From: Simplicispira psychrophila DSM 11588
GTDB lineage: Bacteria; Pseudomonadota; Gammaproteobacteria; Burkholderiales; Burkholderiaceae_C
Assembly (NCBI RefSeq): GCF_000688255.1
Contig: NZ_JHYS01000001.1
Span: forward strand, 388,865-452,864
DNA: 64,000 nt
Reading direction: 5' to 3'
The notes beneath the pieces are model-generated. The model did no database searches. It worked only from the letters and a program-made list of their open reading frames with translations, and had not been told where the DNA came from. This document shows positions 36,611-44,673 of the stretch, one piece after another. Both the position numbers and the translations under genes were made by a program. How positions within the stretch are numbered: position 1 is the first letter of the stretch; every line of letters starts with the position of its first letter.

Positions 36611-38470
36611 ATGCTACGCTCCCGATTTTTGCCCTATTTGTTCACACTGTTGCTTTGTCCCCTGACAGTGGCAGCGCAAACTGTGCCAGTTTCAGCGCAG
36701 CCACAGCGCACGCCTTTTCTGATCGCTCCCACCGTCGAAGGTGTGCTGCTCTGTGATGAGGCGGTGGCAGATTTACAGATTGCGTCGATGAATGCCGCTC
36801 TCGCTTTGTGCCGGCAGCACAAAAGCAACGGTGCTGCTGCCCTCACCCGTTTACTCGACACACTGGAGCCGGGTGGCCCGCAGGGGCAAGTGCAGGTGGG
36901 TTACACCCTGAACGTGCAATTGCTCAGTTTGTACCGCAAGCCGGGCAAGCCCAGTAAAGATTGGCAGATGGATACGGAACAGGTGGATGCGCTGCTAGAC
37001 CTCATCACCAAGGTGTCGCGTCCGGTGGTGTTGTATTTGGCGGCCGATCACTTCGACTCGATGGGGCCTATCGTGGAAGAGTTGCGCCACGATCCGGCCA
37101 ACTTGATGCAGTTGCGTGATGGTAAACCGCTGGAGCTGGGGTATTTTGGCTACCGCATCATGCCGTGGACGATGCAGACCGACCTGGCCATTCCCGTCAA
37201 CCACTACCGCGTGCTGGCGCTTCAATACCTTGCACAGCGCATCCAGGCGCTCCCCAAACCAGTGCAAAGCCGCATTGCTGCCATCACCTTGGCAGGCGAG
37301 TTGCACCATATGTACCCTGATTTTGAGAACGGCATGGGCCGCTACCAAGACATTCAGGTGACAGACTACAGCGCGGCCTCGGTGGCGGGGTTTCGCCAAT
37401 GGTTGCAGCAGCAATACAAGGGTATTGCTGATTTAAATGCGCAAATGGGCTTCTCTTATGTCTCGTTTGATGCAGTGCCGGCACCGTCGAAAGATATTCG
37501 CAAAGAAAAATTGGCAGGATTTGCTGAACACTACGACGCTTTTGCTGATGGCACTTTACCGCTGGCGGGCTGGCTTTGGGACCCGCAAGGCGCTATTAAG
37601 CAGCTGGATTTGTACGTTGATGGCCAGCGCGTAGGCGCGGTGCCGCGTGGCTTGAATCGGCTGGATGTGTACCGCGCCGAAGCCTCCATCCTGAGTCCTA
37701 ACGTCGGTTATCGCTACGACTTTGACTACAGCACCTTGCCACCTGGCCGCCATAAGGCGCAAATCGTGGCTGAGACTAGCAAGGTGCGCCGCCATGGGCT
37801 GGCCGAGGTTGAGTTTGTCGTGGTGGCGCGCGACCAAAGCAGCGCTGCTGGCAGATCGCCTGCTTCTGTGCCGTCGCTAAAGAATGCCAAGGCCCTGCCA
37901 GGCGTGCGTTCTTGGCTTGACCTGCCCCGCACCGGGCAAGATTTGTACTTCAACCCGTTAGCGCGCGATTGGAACCGTTACCGCAACTACCAGGTGCAAC
38001 AGTACTTGGCAGTGTTCCACCAAGTCGCCGTGCGAGCAGGCTTGCCAGCTGACAAACTCTATTCACACCAAATCGTGCCGCGCGCCAACTCCAGCTGGAA
38101 CCACCAACTGTTTGCTGCCGACGGCACCATCGGCGGCTATACCCCGTGGAAGCAGGGTCTCAATATGTACGGCGGCAGCACCGACAGCGACTGGGTGCGT
38201 AGCTACTTGGCCAAGGAAGGCATCACCGATTACGGCGTGCCGGAATTTCATCCGCAGCAATGGAAAACTCCCGGTGTCCACTTGGCTGCGCTGCAATCGC
38301 ACTACCGAGGTGGCGCACGTTTTATCAGTCCCTATTATTTTTCGCTGATCCCGGAGCGCTTCAAGAGCACTTCTGAGCATGGCGTTAATCGCATGGAATT
38401 ACGTCCAAACAACCCCAAGGACGGCTCCAGTCAGCTCTACCAGGCCATTCAGACCTTCGCCCGGCAATAG
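36611..38470 (+). CDS. secreted glycoside-hydrolase-like protein with embedded beta domain
   Basis: 619 residues with a signal peptide (MLRSRFLPYLFTLLLCPLTV AAQ). The pattern of strands and acidic motifs suggests a TIM barrel of the GH42/beta-galactosidase kind. Candidate catalytic residues are E230 (ITLAGELHH) and E545 (GVPEFHP), about the right distance apart. A beta-sandwich-like insert (about residues 318-395, KQLDLYVDGQRVG to HKAQIVAETSK) splits the barrel. I do not recognise a named family, so glycosidase activity is inference. It follows the Gtr-like genes by 97 bases in the same direction and may act on the same envelope sugar. Confidence 0.6.
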   Translation: MLRSRFLPYLFTLLLCPLTVAAQTVPVSAQPQRTPFLIAPTVEGVLLCDEAVADLQIASMNAALALCRQHKSNGAAALTRLLDTLEPGGPQGQVQVGYTLNVQLLSLYRKPGKPSKDWQMDTEQVDALLDLITKVSRPVVLYLAADHFDSMGPIVEELRHDPANLMQLRDGKPLELGYFGYRIMPWTMQTDLAIPVNHYRVLALQYLAQRIQALPKPVQSRIAAITLAGELHHMYPDFENGMGRYQDIQVTDYSAASVAGFRQWLQQQYKGIADLNAQMGFSYVSFDAVPAPSKDIRKEKLAGFAEHYDAFADGTLPLAGWLWDPQGAIKQLDLYVDGQRVGAVPRGLNRLDVYRAEASILSPNVGYRYDFDYSTLPPGRHKAQIVAETSKVRRHGLAEVEFVVVARDQSSAAGRSPASVPSLKNAKALPGVRSWLDLPRTGQDLYFNPLARDWNRYRNYQVQQYLAVFHQVAVRAGLPADKLYSHQIVPRANSSWNHQLFAADGTIGGYTPWKQGLNMYGGSTDSDWVRSYLAKEGITDYGVPEFHPQQWKTPGVHLAALQSHYRGGARFISPYYFSLIPERFKSTSEHGVNRMELRPNNPKDGSSQLYQAIQTFARQ

Positions 38471-38598
38471 GAGCGTGCACCGCTCCCTCCATGGCGGGGT
38501 TCTCAAACGACGCCCGGCATTCTTACTCAATAGGTAATGGGCACTGACATACCCTCTCCCGAGTCACTTCTCCCCCAGCTGTACACCTCCCTGCCTAA

Positions 38599-38865
38599 TC
38601 AGTCCCACGCAGGCGGCATCCTCACCACGGACGGAGCCATCACCCCAGATGCGCTGCGGGCAAGACAGGCGCAGTGAGCAGCCTCTACATCAGCGGCTGG
38701 TTTGGTACGCACCACCAGCTCGAAGGTGCGCGATGACTCCAGGGTCAGGCGCTTTTTCCGTAGCAAATCGGTAAAAAATACCTTGATAATTTTTAAGAAA
38801 AACAGGGCTGTAACGCATATACAGCAAGCGCTAAAAGCTATCAATAAAGAAGCGAAAATTTCCAC
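38599..38865 (-). CDS. possible small membrane protein
   Basis: 88 residues from GTG. The first ~30 residues form a clear hydrophobic helix (FASLLIAFSACCICVTALFF), followed by a basic segment (LLRKKRLTLE). There is no clear ribosome binding site and no recognised family. The rest of the 410-base gap between 38471 and 38880 shows nothing else that I can identify. It may be a chance frame. Confidence 0.3.
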   Translation of the reverse strand: MEIFASLLIAFSACCICVTALFFLKIIKVFFTDLLRKKRLTLESSRTFELVVRTKPAADVEAAHCACLARSASGVMAPSVVRMPPAWD

Positions 38866-38880
38866 GAAGTAGGCAGTCCC

Positions 38881-39489
38881 TCAGTCGGAGCGCGACGCAG
38901 AAGATTCGGTGATGCGCTCTTTACGCACCAGGGCTGCCGCCACCAATGCCAGCCAGCCCAGTGCCACGGCAATGGCTACCCCGACCAGCCACTGGCCCAG
39001 GCGCGTCTGGTCATCCAGTAAATAAGCGTTGCACACGCGCACCGGTGAGTCGATATAGAGCTGTCCCACCACGGCGGTCATCGGCAGCACGTTACCCAAA
39101 AAAAATCCCTGGACCAACCAGCCGGCCGGCTGCCAGGACAGCCGCAGCGCCGTACCAGCCAGCACCAAGGCGCTGCATTTGACGGCCTCGATGGGCAGGC
39201 TGACCAGCGCCAGGTCGAGCACACGCGGCACCATCAACAGCGCCAACACCAACGCCACTGCGACCAGACCGCTGATACCGTGGGCGTTCCAGCGCGACAC
39301 CCCGGCGCAAACGCGCGCAGGCAGTGCGCCCACCAGACCCGCGCCAGCCAGCAGGAGCAGCGGAAATTGCACCAGCATGTGGCGCCACATACTGCTCTCT
39401 AACGCATGGCGCGACGCTGGCAAAAGTAGCAGCGCCAGCAGCAGCGCTGCCGCGACGGCTATGGGGCAATGGGCGACAGACCGCCTCAT
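38881..39489 (-). CDS. multi-TM protein of the cbb3-like oxidase cluster
   Basis: 202 residues, five or so TM segments. WRHMLVQFPLLLLAGAG in TM2 and WNAHGISGLVAVALVLAL later resemble the His/Met-containing helices of CtaG-type copper delivery proteins, but the match is too weak for a firm name. The start codon overlaps the SCO stop by four bases. The pairing with SCO suggests a role in CuB or haem site assembly of the oxidase encoded upstream (inference). Confidence 0.75.
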   Translation of the reverse strand: MRRSVAHCPIAVAAALLLALLLLPASRHALESSMWRHMLVQFPLLLLAGAGLVGALPARVCAGVSRWNAHGISGLVAVALVLALLMVPRVLDLALVSLPIEAVKCSALVLAGTALRLSWQPAGWLVQGFFLGNVLPMTAVVGQLYIDSPVRVCNAYLLDDQTRLGQWLVGVAIAVALGWLALVAAALVRKERITESSASRSD

Positions 39490-40151
39490 AAAGCGCTACC
39501 ACCGGCCACACTGGCCATAGGAGTCTGGCGTGCCAGATGGCGCGCGTAGTCCAGTGCCAGCTGCTGTTCAACCAGATCAAAGATGCGCACCAGCCGGCCT
39601 TGACCGTCCAGTACCAGCAAGGCGGCATTGTGTTCGTAGTCGCCCCGACCATCGGGCACCACCACGACCTGGAAGCGGCGCAGCAGTTGCTGCGTTTGCG
39701 CCGCATCGGGTATGCGGGCAAAGCGCCACACTGTCGGGTCGGCCTGCAATTGCTGCGCATAGGCCTGCAGCGCCGCCGGAGTGTCGTGGGTGCTGTCAAA
39801 ACTGATCGACAGTAATCGCACACCTGTGCCCTGGCCGGCAGCCCGGTCCCTCAGCAGGTGGGCCTGTATTTGCTGGAAACTGCTGCCCAGCGTCAGGCAG
39901 ACCGTCTGGCAGCGGGTGTAGATGAAATCGACCAGGGTGATGGCGCTTGGTACGCTCAAGAGTTGCACTAGCGGCTGGGTGCTGATGCCGGTCCCCTCGG
40001 CCACCACCGGTGGCACGGCCACCGGCTGCAGCGCCACCTCCAGCCGCCGTGCGCCTTCGGCGGTCCAGACCTGGAAATCGTGCGTCAACCCAGCGGCGGC
40101 GGCGTAGGCAGCCCACGCCAGCAGCAGGCTGACAAAGGCGGTACGCAGCAT
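39486..40151 (-). CDS. SCO1/SenC family copper chaperone
   Basis: 221 residues. A signal peptide or N-terminal anchor (LRTAFVSLLLAWAAYAAAAG) precedes a thioredoxin-like SCO domain with the copper-binding C81-x3-C85 (TRCQTVC) and H174 (DYEHNAALLV). It is in the same run as CcoN/CcoO-like genes, consistent with metallation of a haem-copper oxidase. Periplasmic, membrane-tethered. Confidence 0.9.
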   Translation of the reverse strand: MLRTAFVSLLLAWAAYAAAAGLTHDFQVWTAEGARRLEVALQPVAVPPVVAEGTGISTQPLVQLLSVPSAITLVDFIYTRCQTVCLTLGSSFQQIQAHLLRDRAAGQGTGVRLLSISFDSTHDTPAALQAYAQQLQADPTVWRFARIPDAAQTQQLLRRFQVVVVPDGRGDYEHNAALLVLDGQGRLVRIFDLVEQQLALDYARHLARQTPMASVAGGSAL

Positions 40152-40186
40152 AGTTGGAGGGAGAGCTAGCCGGAGCGGCGCCGCGC

Positions 40187-40795
40187 TCAGGCCGGTTTGG
40201 CGGCCAGTGCCTTGAGTGCGGCACCGCCTTCAAACGGCGTGGTGCGGGTGCTGGCCTTGCGTTCCTGCTCGAATAGCCCGGGCTCTAGCGCCTCGCTCTT
40301 GTTCGACCAGGCGCTGCGAATGTAGGTTGCCACGGCGGCCAGCTCAGCATCCCCTAGCTGCTGAAAGGCCGGCATGGCTCCTTTGTAGGTCGCGCCCACC
40401 ACCTCGATTTCGCCATTGATGCCATGCAGCAGGATATTGGCCAGCGTGCGCGCATCGCCATGCACCCACTCTGAACCGTCCAGCGGCGGGAACACCCCCG
40501 GCAAGCCCTTGCCCGTCGCCTGGTGACAAGCCACACAATTGGCCGTGAAAACCTGCTTGCCATCAACGGTAGCGCCAGCCGCAGCCGGCACGGGTCCGGA
40601 CAGATCAGCCACGGTGCGACGGTCACCCAGGGCCGAGTTACCAAAAGGATCTGACGTCAGGATATAGAGCACGCCAAACGCCACCATGATCGCCGTGAGC
40701 GCTACCACGATCAGCGGGATGGGTCGGATCCGCTCTTCCGGATCGGTGTTTTCCCGCTGTTGGGCAGGTCGCTGAGGGTCTGATTCGTAGTTCAT
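40187..40795 (-). CDS. membrane-anchored mono-haem cytochrome c
   Basis: 202 residues. One N-terminal TM segment (LIVVALTAIMVAFGVLYIL) is followed by a single class I cytochrome c domain with C87-x2-C90-H91 (CVACH) and an axial Met near residue 145 (GAMPAFQ). It takes the position that di-haem CcoP holds in normal cbb3 operons but has only one haem motif and no CcoP-type N-terminal architecture. Likely electron donor to the adjacent oxidase. Confidence 0.88.
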   Translation of the reverse strand: MNYESDPQRPAQQRENTDPEERIRPIPLIVVALTAIMVAFGVLYILTSDPFGNSALGDRRTVADLSGPVPAAAGATVDGKQVFTANCVACHQATGKGLPGVFPPLDGSEWVHGDARTLANILLHGINGEIEVVGATYKGAMPAFQQLGDAELAAVATYIRSAWSNKSEALEPGLFEQERKASTRTTPFEGGAALKALAAKPA

Positions 40796-40818
40796 GGCAG
40801 AAGCCTTGCAAGGATCGG

Positions 40819-41511
40819 TCAGGAGGCCGCAGCTGCACTGCCTGTCGGCGGCGCAGTAGGCGCAGGTGCGCCAGGCGCTACAGGTACAGGCGCCACATCG
40901 GCCGGGGCGGCAGCGCCGGCGGCAGGCTGGGGCGGTGGTGGCAAGATGGGGTAGGTGTGGTTCATGCCTTGCAGGTACTTGACCAAGTCCAGCGCCTCCG
41001 GCCGTGCGACTACTACGCGTCCATATGGCGCGGCACCGGGAGGCAGGTTCAGCACCTCTTCGCCTGGATCGGCCTTGTCCTTGACCTCAAACAGGAACGG
41101 GTAAGACGGCATGATCGAACCGGGCACATAGGCACGGGGCTGGTACAGGTGACCCAGATGCCAATCCTTGCTGGGTTGGCGAGCACCGATATTGAACAGA
41201 TCCGGGCCGGTACGCATACTGCCCAACAGATGCGGCCTGTCGTAGTAATAGTCACCCGGCACCGAAACACGGCCCCAACCGCGCTCGTTGTCTGGGCCCA
41301 GGTCGCGGTCACGCGGCTGCTGCGTATGGCAATAGACGCAACCATTGGCCACGTAGACCGAGCGCCCACGCAATTCGGCGCTGGTATAGGGTTTGAGCCC
41401 TTCAGGGGGCGCCACGTCACGTACCTGCATATAGGGCAATACCACCAGCGCGGCAGTGGCGATAGCCAGGGAAACCATGGCCCCGGCCGCCAGCTTGACT
41501 TCATTCTCCAT
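40819..41511 (-). CDS. CcoO-like mono-haem subunit II of a cbb3-type oxidase
   Basis: 230 residues. N-terminal TM (KLAAGAMVSLAIATAALVVLPYM), CcoO-type core with C58-x2-C61-H62 (GCVYCHTQQ) and the usual GDYYYDRPHLLGSMRTGPDL and GSIMPSYPFLF (axial Met) segments. A Pro/Ala-rich tail of about 45 residues is unusual. ATG 41511 overlaps the CcoN-like gene by eleven bases, so the start is well fixed. Confidence 0.9.
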   Translation of the reverse strand: MENEVKLAAGAMVSLAIATAALVVLPYMQVRDVAPPEGLKPYTSAELRGRSVYVANGCVYCHTQQPRDRDLGPDNERGWGRVSVPGDYYYDRPHLLGSMRTGPDLFNIGARQPSKDWHLGHLYQPRAYVPGSIMPSYPFLFEVKDKADPGEEVLNLPPGAAPYGRVVVARPEALDLVKYLQGMNHTYPILPPPPQPAAGAAAPADVAPVPVAPGAPAPTAPPTGSAAAAS

Positions 41512-43153
41512 GAGCGAGCTCCATGCTCTTTTGCGGCGAAAACAGTGCCGCCCCTGTGCGCGTAGGACCAAAACGCAACACCATGGCCAGGAAATGGCTG
41601 ACAAAGATCAGGTGACTGAGCACCATCAGCGAGCCGCCAACGCTGCGCCATTGCAGGTAAGGAATGGTCAGCGTGACCGAATCCATGAATGGCCGCGTGG
41701 CATCCAGCATGGCCAAGCCCTGCAGCCAGCCGCCGATGCTCAAGCCGATAAAGTAGATGCTGATGCCGACCACGGCCAGCCAGAACTGCACCGAGATCAG
41801 GCGCGGGTACGGCCACTCCCAATTCAGTACGCGCGGCATCATGAAATAGATCGCACCAAACAGCACCATGGTGACAAAGGCGTAGGCCCCCAGGTGGGCG
41901 TGTGCCACCGTGAAGTGCGTGAAGTGCGCCACCTGATTGATGCTGCGCAGCGCTTCAAACGACCCCTGCAGCGATGACAGCATGTACATCAGGCCACCAA
42001 ACATCATGAAGCGCAGCGTGGGCGAATACAGCACCAGGTGCATGCGCCCCCACATAGTGCCGGCCATGTTGATGGTGAAGGCGGCTACCGGAATGATCAT
42101 CATCATGCTTTGCACGATGGACAGCGTGGTCAGCCAGCCCGGAATCGGCCCCCCAATCAGATGGTGACCGCCCACTTGGCCGTAAAAGAAGGCCAGCGTC
42201 CAGAAACCGAGAATCGACAGGTTGTAAGAGCGCACCGGTCGCCCAATGATTTTGGGCAGAAAGTAATAGATACAGCCCACACTCACTGGCGTGAACCACA
42301 GACCCAGCACATTGTGGCCATACCACCAGTTGGTGGTCGCCTGTTGCACCCCGGTGTGCACACCGGGCAATTTGCCAACAATGAACAGCAGGGCAATCCA
42401 CAACAGCGCGGCCACCATGTACCAGACACTGACGTACAGCGACTCGACCTTGCGGTTGACCAGCGTGTACAGCACCGGGCCGATGATGCAGAGAAAGCCA
42501 GCAACAATGAAAATGCCGATCTGCCAGGGAATTTCGAGGTATTCCATGCCGTCCGTCCAACCCGAACCGATGGCACCGATGGCGCTGGCAATGCCGGTAT
42601 TGATGAGCGCGCCGCCTAGCATGACCCACATGGCGCCGACCAGCGGCGTGCGTAGCAGGCGTGGCAGCAACCAGATAATGACGCCCAGGGCCGCATTGGT
42701 GATCCAGCCATACAGGACCGCCGTGAGGTGCACGGTGCGAATGCGCCCAAACGTCATCCAGGCCTCGCTCACCAGCCAGTCCGGCATATGCAGTTTCAGC
42801 GACGAGGTCAATCCGGCCAGCGAACCGAGCACTAGCCAGAAGCAGGCGAAAGCAATGAACATGAACACTGGAAAGGCAGTGGAGCGGTCGGCTCCGACAC
42901 GGTTTTGCATTTCATAAGGGTCAGGCTCATGCAACATCCCCCCAGGCTCGGCGGCGGCAGCCTGCAACTGCGCCTCACCCGCACTGCGCAATGCCGGGTC
43001 ATCAACCCGGCCCAACTCACCCCGCGCAAAAATGACTGAAGCCGCCTTGGGGTTTTCAACCAGCAGTCCCTTGCGCATGGACCAGATAAAGACAAAAAGT
43101 CCAATGATCGAGAGCAGGAACGCGCCCAGCAAGCTGAGTATTGCGCTGTCCAT
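41501..43153 (-). CDS. CcoN-like oxidase subunit I with CcoS-like N-terminal extension
   Basis: 550 residues. Residues 1 to about 90 carry one TM and WSMRKGLLVENPKAASVIFA, resembling the small assembly protein CcoS fused in front. The 12-TM core follows with haem/CuB histidines: RTVHLTAVLYG, WWYGHNVLGLWF, GGHHLIGG and TVAHAHLGAYAF. The tyrosine equivalent to the CcoN cross-linked Tyr is present (LAFFYGQVG). The usual STFEGPMMS stretch reads SSLQGSFEA, so the canonical Glu is Gln. Catalysis may be oxygen or NO reduction; the nor context makes both possible. Confidence 0.85.
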   Translation of the reverse strand: MDSAILSLLGAFLLSIIGLFVFIWSMRKGLLVENPKAASVIFARGELGRVDDPALRSAGEAQLQAAAAEPGGMLHEPDPYEMQNRVGADRSTAFPVFMFIAFACFWLVLGSLAGLTSSLKLHMPDWLVSEAWMTFGRIRTVHLTAVLYGWITNAALGVIIWLLPRLLRTPLVGAMWVMLGGALINTGIASAIGAIGSGWTDGMEYLEIPWQIGIFIVAGFLCIIGPVLYTLVNRKVESLYVSVWYMVAALLWIALLFIVGKLPGVHTGVQQATTNWWYGHNVLGLWFTPVSVGCIYYFLPKIIGRPVRSYNLSILGFWTLAFFYGQVGGHHLIGGPIPGWLTTLSIVQSMMMIIPVAAFTINMAGTMWGRMHLVLYSPTLRFMMFGGLMYMLSSLQGSFEALRSINQVAHFTHFTVAHAHLGAYAFVTMVLFGAIYFMMPRVLNWEWPYPRLISVQFWLAVVGISIYFIGLSIGGWLQGLAMLDATRPFMDSVTLTIPYLQWRSVGGSLMVLSHLIFVSHFLAMVLRFGPTRTGAALFSPQKSMELAHGE

Positions 43154-43216
43154 GGGTAGCCGTCCTTTGCGATTGCACCGCCAAAAGGGATGAATGCAAT
43201 CTTTTTGACGGAGTGA

Positions 43217-43230
43217 TTGAGGTATCGCAA
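43217..43230. promoter_or_regulatory. imperfect FNR/DNR-type box before the cbb3-like operon
   Basis: TTGAG-GTAT-CGCAA has the TTG...CAA frame of the FNR/DNR family, 64 bases before the CcoN-like start codon, though the inner bases depart from consensus on one side. Confidence 0.4.
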
Positions 43231-43277
43231 ACGCAAAAATTGTGCGCAAGCTATGCATTCATGGGGCGCATTATTAA

Positions 43278-43294
43278 ATTCATAGCGAATGAAT
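43278..43294. promoter_or_regulatory. ATTCAT-N5-ATGAAT palindrome upstream of the cbb3-like operon
   Basis: ATTCAT-AGCGA-ATGAAT, a perfect six-base inverted repeat with a five-base spacer, the same half-sites and spacing as the element in front of norC (44584-44600). It resembles the core of NsrR-type operators. It lies between the CcoN-like gene and norF, both leftward. Confidence 0.6.
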
Positions 43295-43387
43295 GTAAGC
43301 AGCGCCGCCAATAACCAGCCTCTCAAAAGTGTTACCGCAGCAGACGGCAGGCCCAGGCAAACACCCAAGCCCCGAGTGATCTTCTAC

Positions 43388-43654
43388 CTACAGACTGATC
43401 CAGTAAGCCAGCACGATCGCCCCCAGCACCAAGGCCAACCAAACCACCACAATCCAGCGCCACAGCGCCGGCGCATGGCGCAGCTCCAGAAAATCGAGGC
43501 TCACCACCACCCCCTTCACAAAGGTCAAGGCAAACAAAATCAACATCGGCGCCATAGCGCCGTGCCCGGCAAACCCGCTCTCACCCATCCAGTAAGTAAC
43601 GGCAGTCACGGCCAGCAGGATCAGCCAGGCGCGGGTCAGGGAAATGGCAGGCAT
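43388..43654 (-). CDS. norF: NorF-like subunit IV family protein
   Basis: 88 residues with three TM segments, the cytochrome oxidase subunit IV/NorF fold (GAMAPMLILFALTFVKGVVVSLDFLELRHAP). ATG 43654 lies 11 bases after norE. Accessory protein enhancing NO reductase activity in NorEF pairs. Confidence 0.85.
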   Translation of the reverse strand: MPAISLTRAWLILLAVTAVTYWMGESGFAGHGAMAPMLILFALTFVKGVVVSLDFLELRHAPALWRWIVVVWLALVLGAIVLAYWISL

Positions 43655-43665
43655 CCGAAAACTCC

Positions 43666-44340
43666 TTAACGCATGACATAAACCAACGGAAACAGCACGA
43701 TCCACAGCAGATCAACCATGTGCCAAAACGCTCCTCCAGTCTCCAGGGCATGGCAGTCGTGGCTGCCATAGTCACCACGCCGCGTCTTGAACCACAGATA
43801 GGCCAGCGCCAGGATACCCACCACCACATGCAGGAAATGGAACCCGGTCAGCATGAAATAGAACGTGTAGAACGTATTGCTCGACAGGTCGATCCCGGAG
43901 GTCAGTTTGTCGGCATATTCAGTCAGCTTGAGCAAGACAAAGCCACAGCCACACACTATGGCCCCCACCAGCCAGCGCGCGCCCTGCGCCGACGCATCTC
44001 GCCGCACGGCACGCACAGCACACGCCACGCACCAGCTGGCAGTAATCAGCAGCACCGTGTTGAGTGCACCAGCCTGGAGATTCAAAGTGCGCTGCGACGC
44101 ATTGAAAAGCTCTACTTCGCGCAAACGGGCAAAGGCGAACGAAATAAACAGGATGGCAAAAGTCAACAACTCCAACAGGATGACCAGCCATACCCCCAGG
44201 TCGCCACTAAGCCGTGGCTCCGCCGGCTTTACCACCGGCACAGCCTGCGCAGGCGAATGCAATTCGTTGTGCTCAGGCAACAAAATAAGAGACTGACTGC
44301 CATACAGACCGGTAGCTTTGCCAGGAGGTTGATTTTTCAT
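43666..44340 (-). CDS. norE: NorE-like cytochrome oxidase subunit III family protein
   Basis: 224 residues, five TM segments after a polar N-terminus. Typical subunit III/NorE motifs: GDLGVWLVILLELLTFAILF, LKLTEYADKL, FYFMLTGFHFLHVVVGI and WHMVDLLWIVLFPLVYV. It starts at 44340 and is divergent from norC with a 333-base regulatory region between them. NorE is an accessory, not catalytic, protein of NO reduction. Confidence 0.9.
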   Translation of the reverse strand: MKNQPPGKATGLYGSQSLILLPEHNELHSPAQAVPVVKPAEPRLSGDLGVWLVILLELLTFAILFISFAFARLREVELFNASQRTLNLQAGALNTVLLITASWCVACAVRAVRRDASAQGARWLVGAIVCGCGFVLLKLTEYADKLTSGIDLSSNTFYTFYFMLTGFHFLHVVVGILALAYLWFKTRRGDYGSHDCHALETGGAFWHMVDLLWIVLFPLVYVMR

Positions 44341-44441
44341 AGTCGGGCGTTGCAAAAAGGTGACGACTTGATGGCACTGCGAACAGATCCATGCAATCGA
44401 GCGCCAGCCGTATCAGGCAGGGAAATAGCAAAATTCTGCTG

Positions 44442-44477
44442 AAAAATGTCGTTATTAGCAAAAACAACGACATTTTT
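44442..44477. promoter_or_regulatory. 12-bp perfect inverted repeat upstream of norE
   Basis: AAAAATGTCGTT (44442-44453) and AACGACATTTTT (44466-44477) are perfect inverted copies separated by 12 bases (ATTAGCAAAAAC). The spacing suggests two helical turns between half-sites, typical of a protein operator rather than a terminator. No known motif was matched. It is 102 bases upstream of norE. Confidence 0.65.
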
Positions 44478-44577
44478 AACCCAAAAACACAACTATCACG
44501 CTAGCGCAGACCCATGGCACCCGGTGTGCCGGCATCGGCTTCGTCCGCTTTTATACGCTTCAATCTGCCAAGCACAA

Positions 44578-44606
44578 AATAAGATTCATAACACATGAAT
44601 CTTATT
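44578..44606. promoter_or_regulatory. NsrR-like palindrome upstream of norC
   Basis: AATAAGATTCAT-N5-ATGAATCTTATT is a perfect 12-base inverted repeat with spacer AACAC. Written as 11-1-11 it matches the NsrR type (AAGATnCATnn-N-nnATGnATCTT). It overlaps the FNR-type box by two bases. Confidence 0.7.
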
Positions 44607-44618
44607 GAGGTTAATCAA
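44605..44618. promoter_or_regulatory. FNR/DNR box of the norC promoter
   Basis: TTGAG-GTTA-ATCAA. It is followed after 21 bases by a good -10 (TACTAT, 44640-44645), exactly the class II arrangement, and norC starts at 44674. Confidence 0.8.
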
Positions 44619-44639
44619 TGATTTTCATCAACGAATCGT

Positions 44640-44645
44640 TACTAT
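44640..44645 (+). promoter_or_regulatory. norC promoter -10
   Basis: TACTAT, 21 bases downstream of the FNR-type box. The predicted transcript start near 44652 leaves a leader of about 20 bases that includes the GAGGT ribosome site. Confidence 0.6.
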
Positions 44646-44673
44646 GCGAATTCATCACTGCATGAGGTACACC

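Noticed and set aside
33352..38470. A prophage around the Gtr-like genes
   Set aside because: No integrase, att repeat, tRNA or phage structural gene is visible on either side; prfC and ordinary chromosomal genes flank the cassette.
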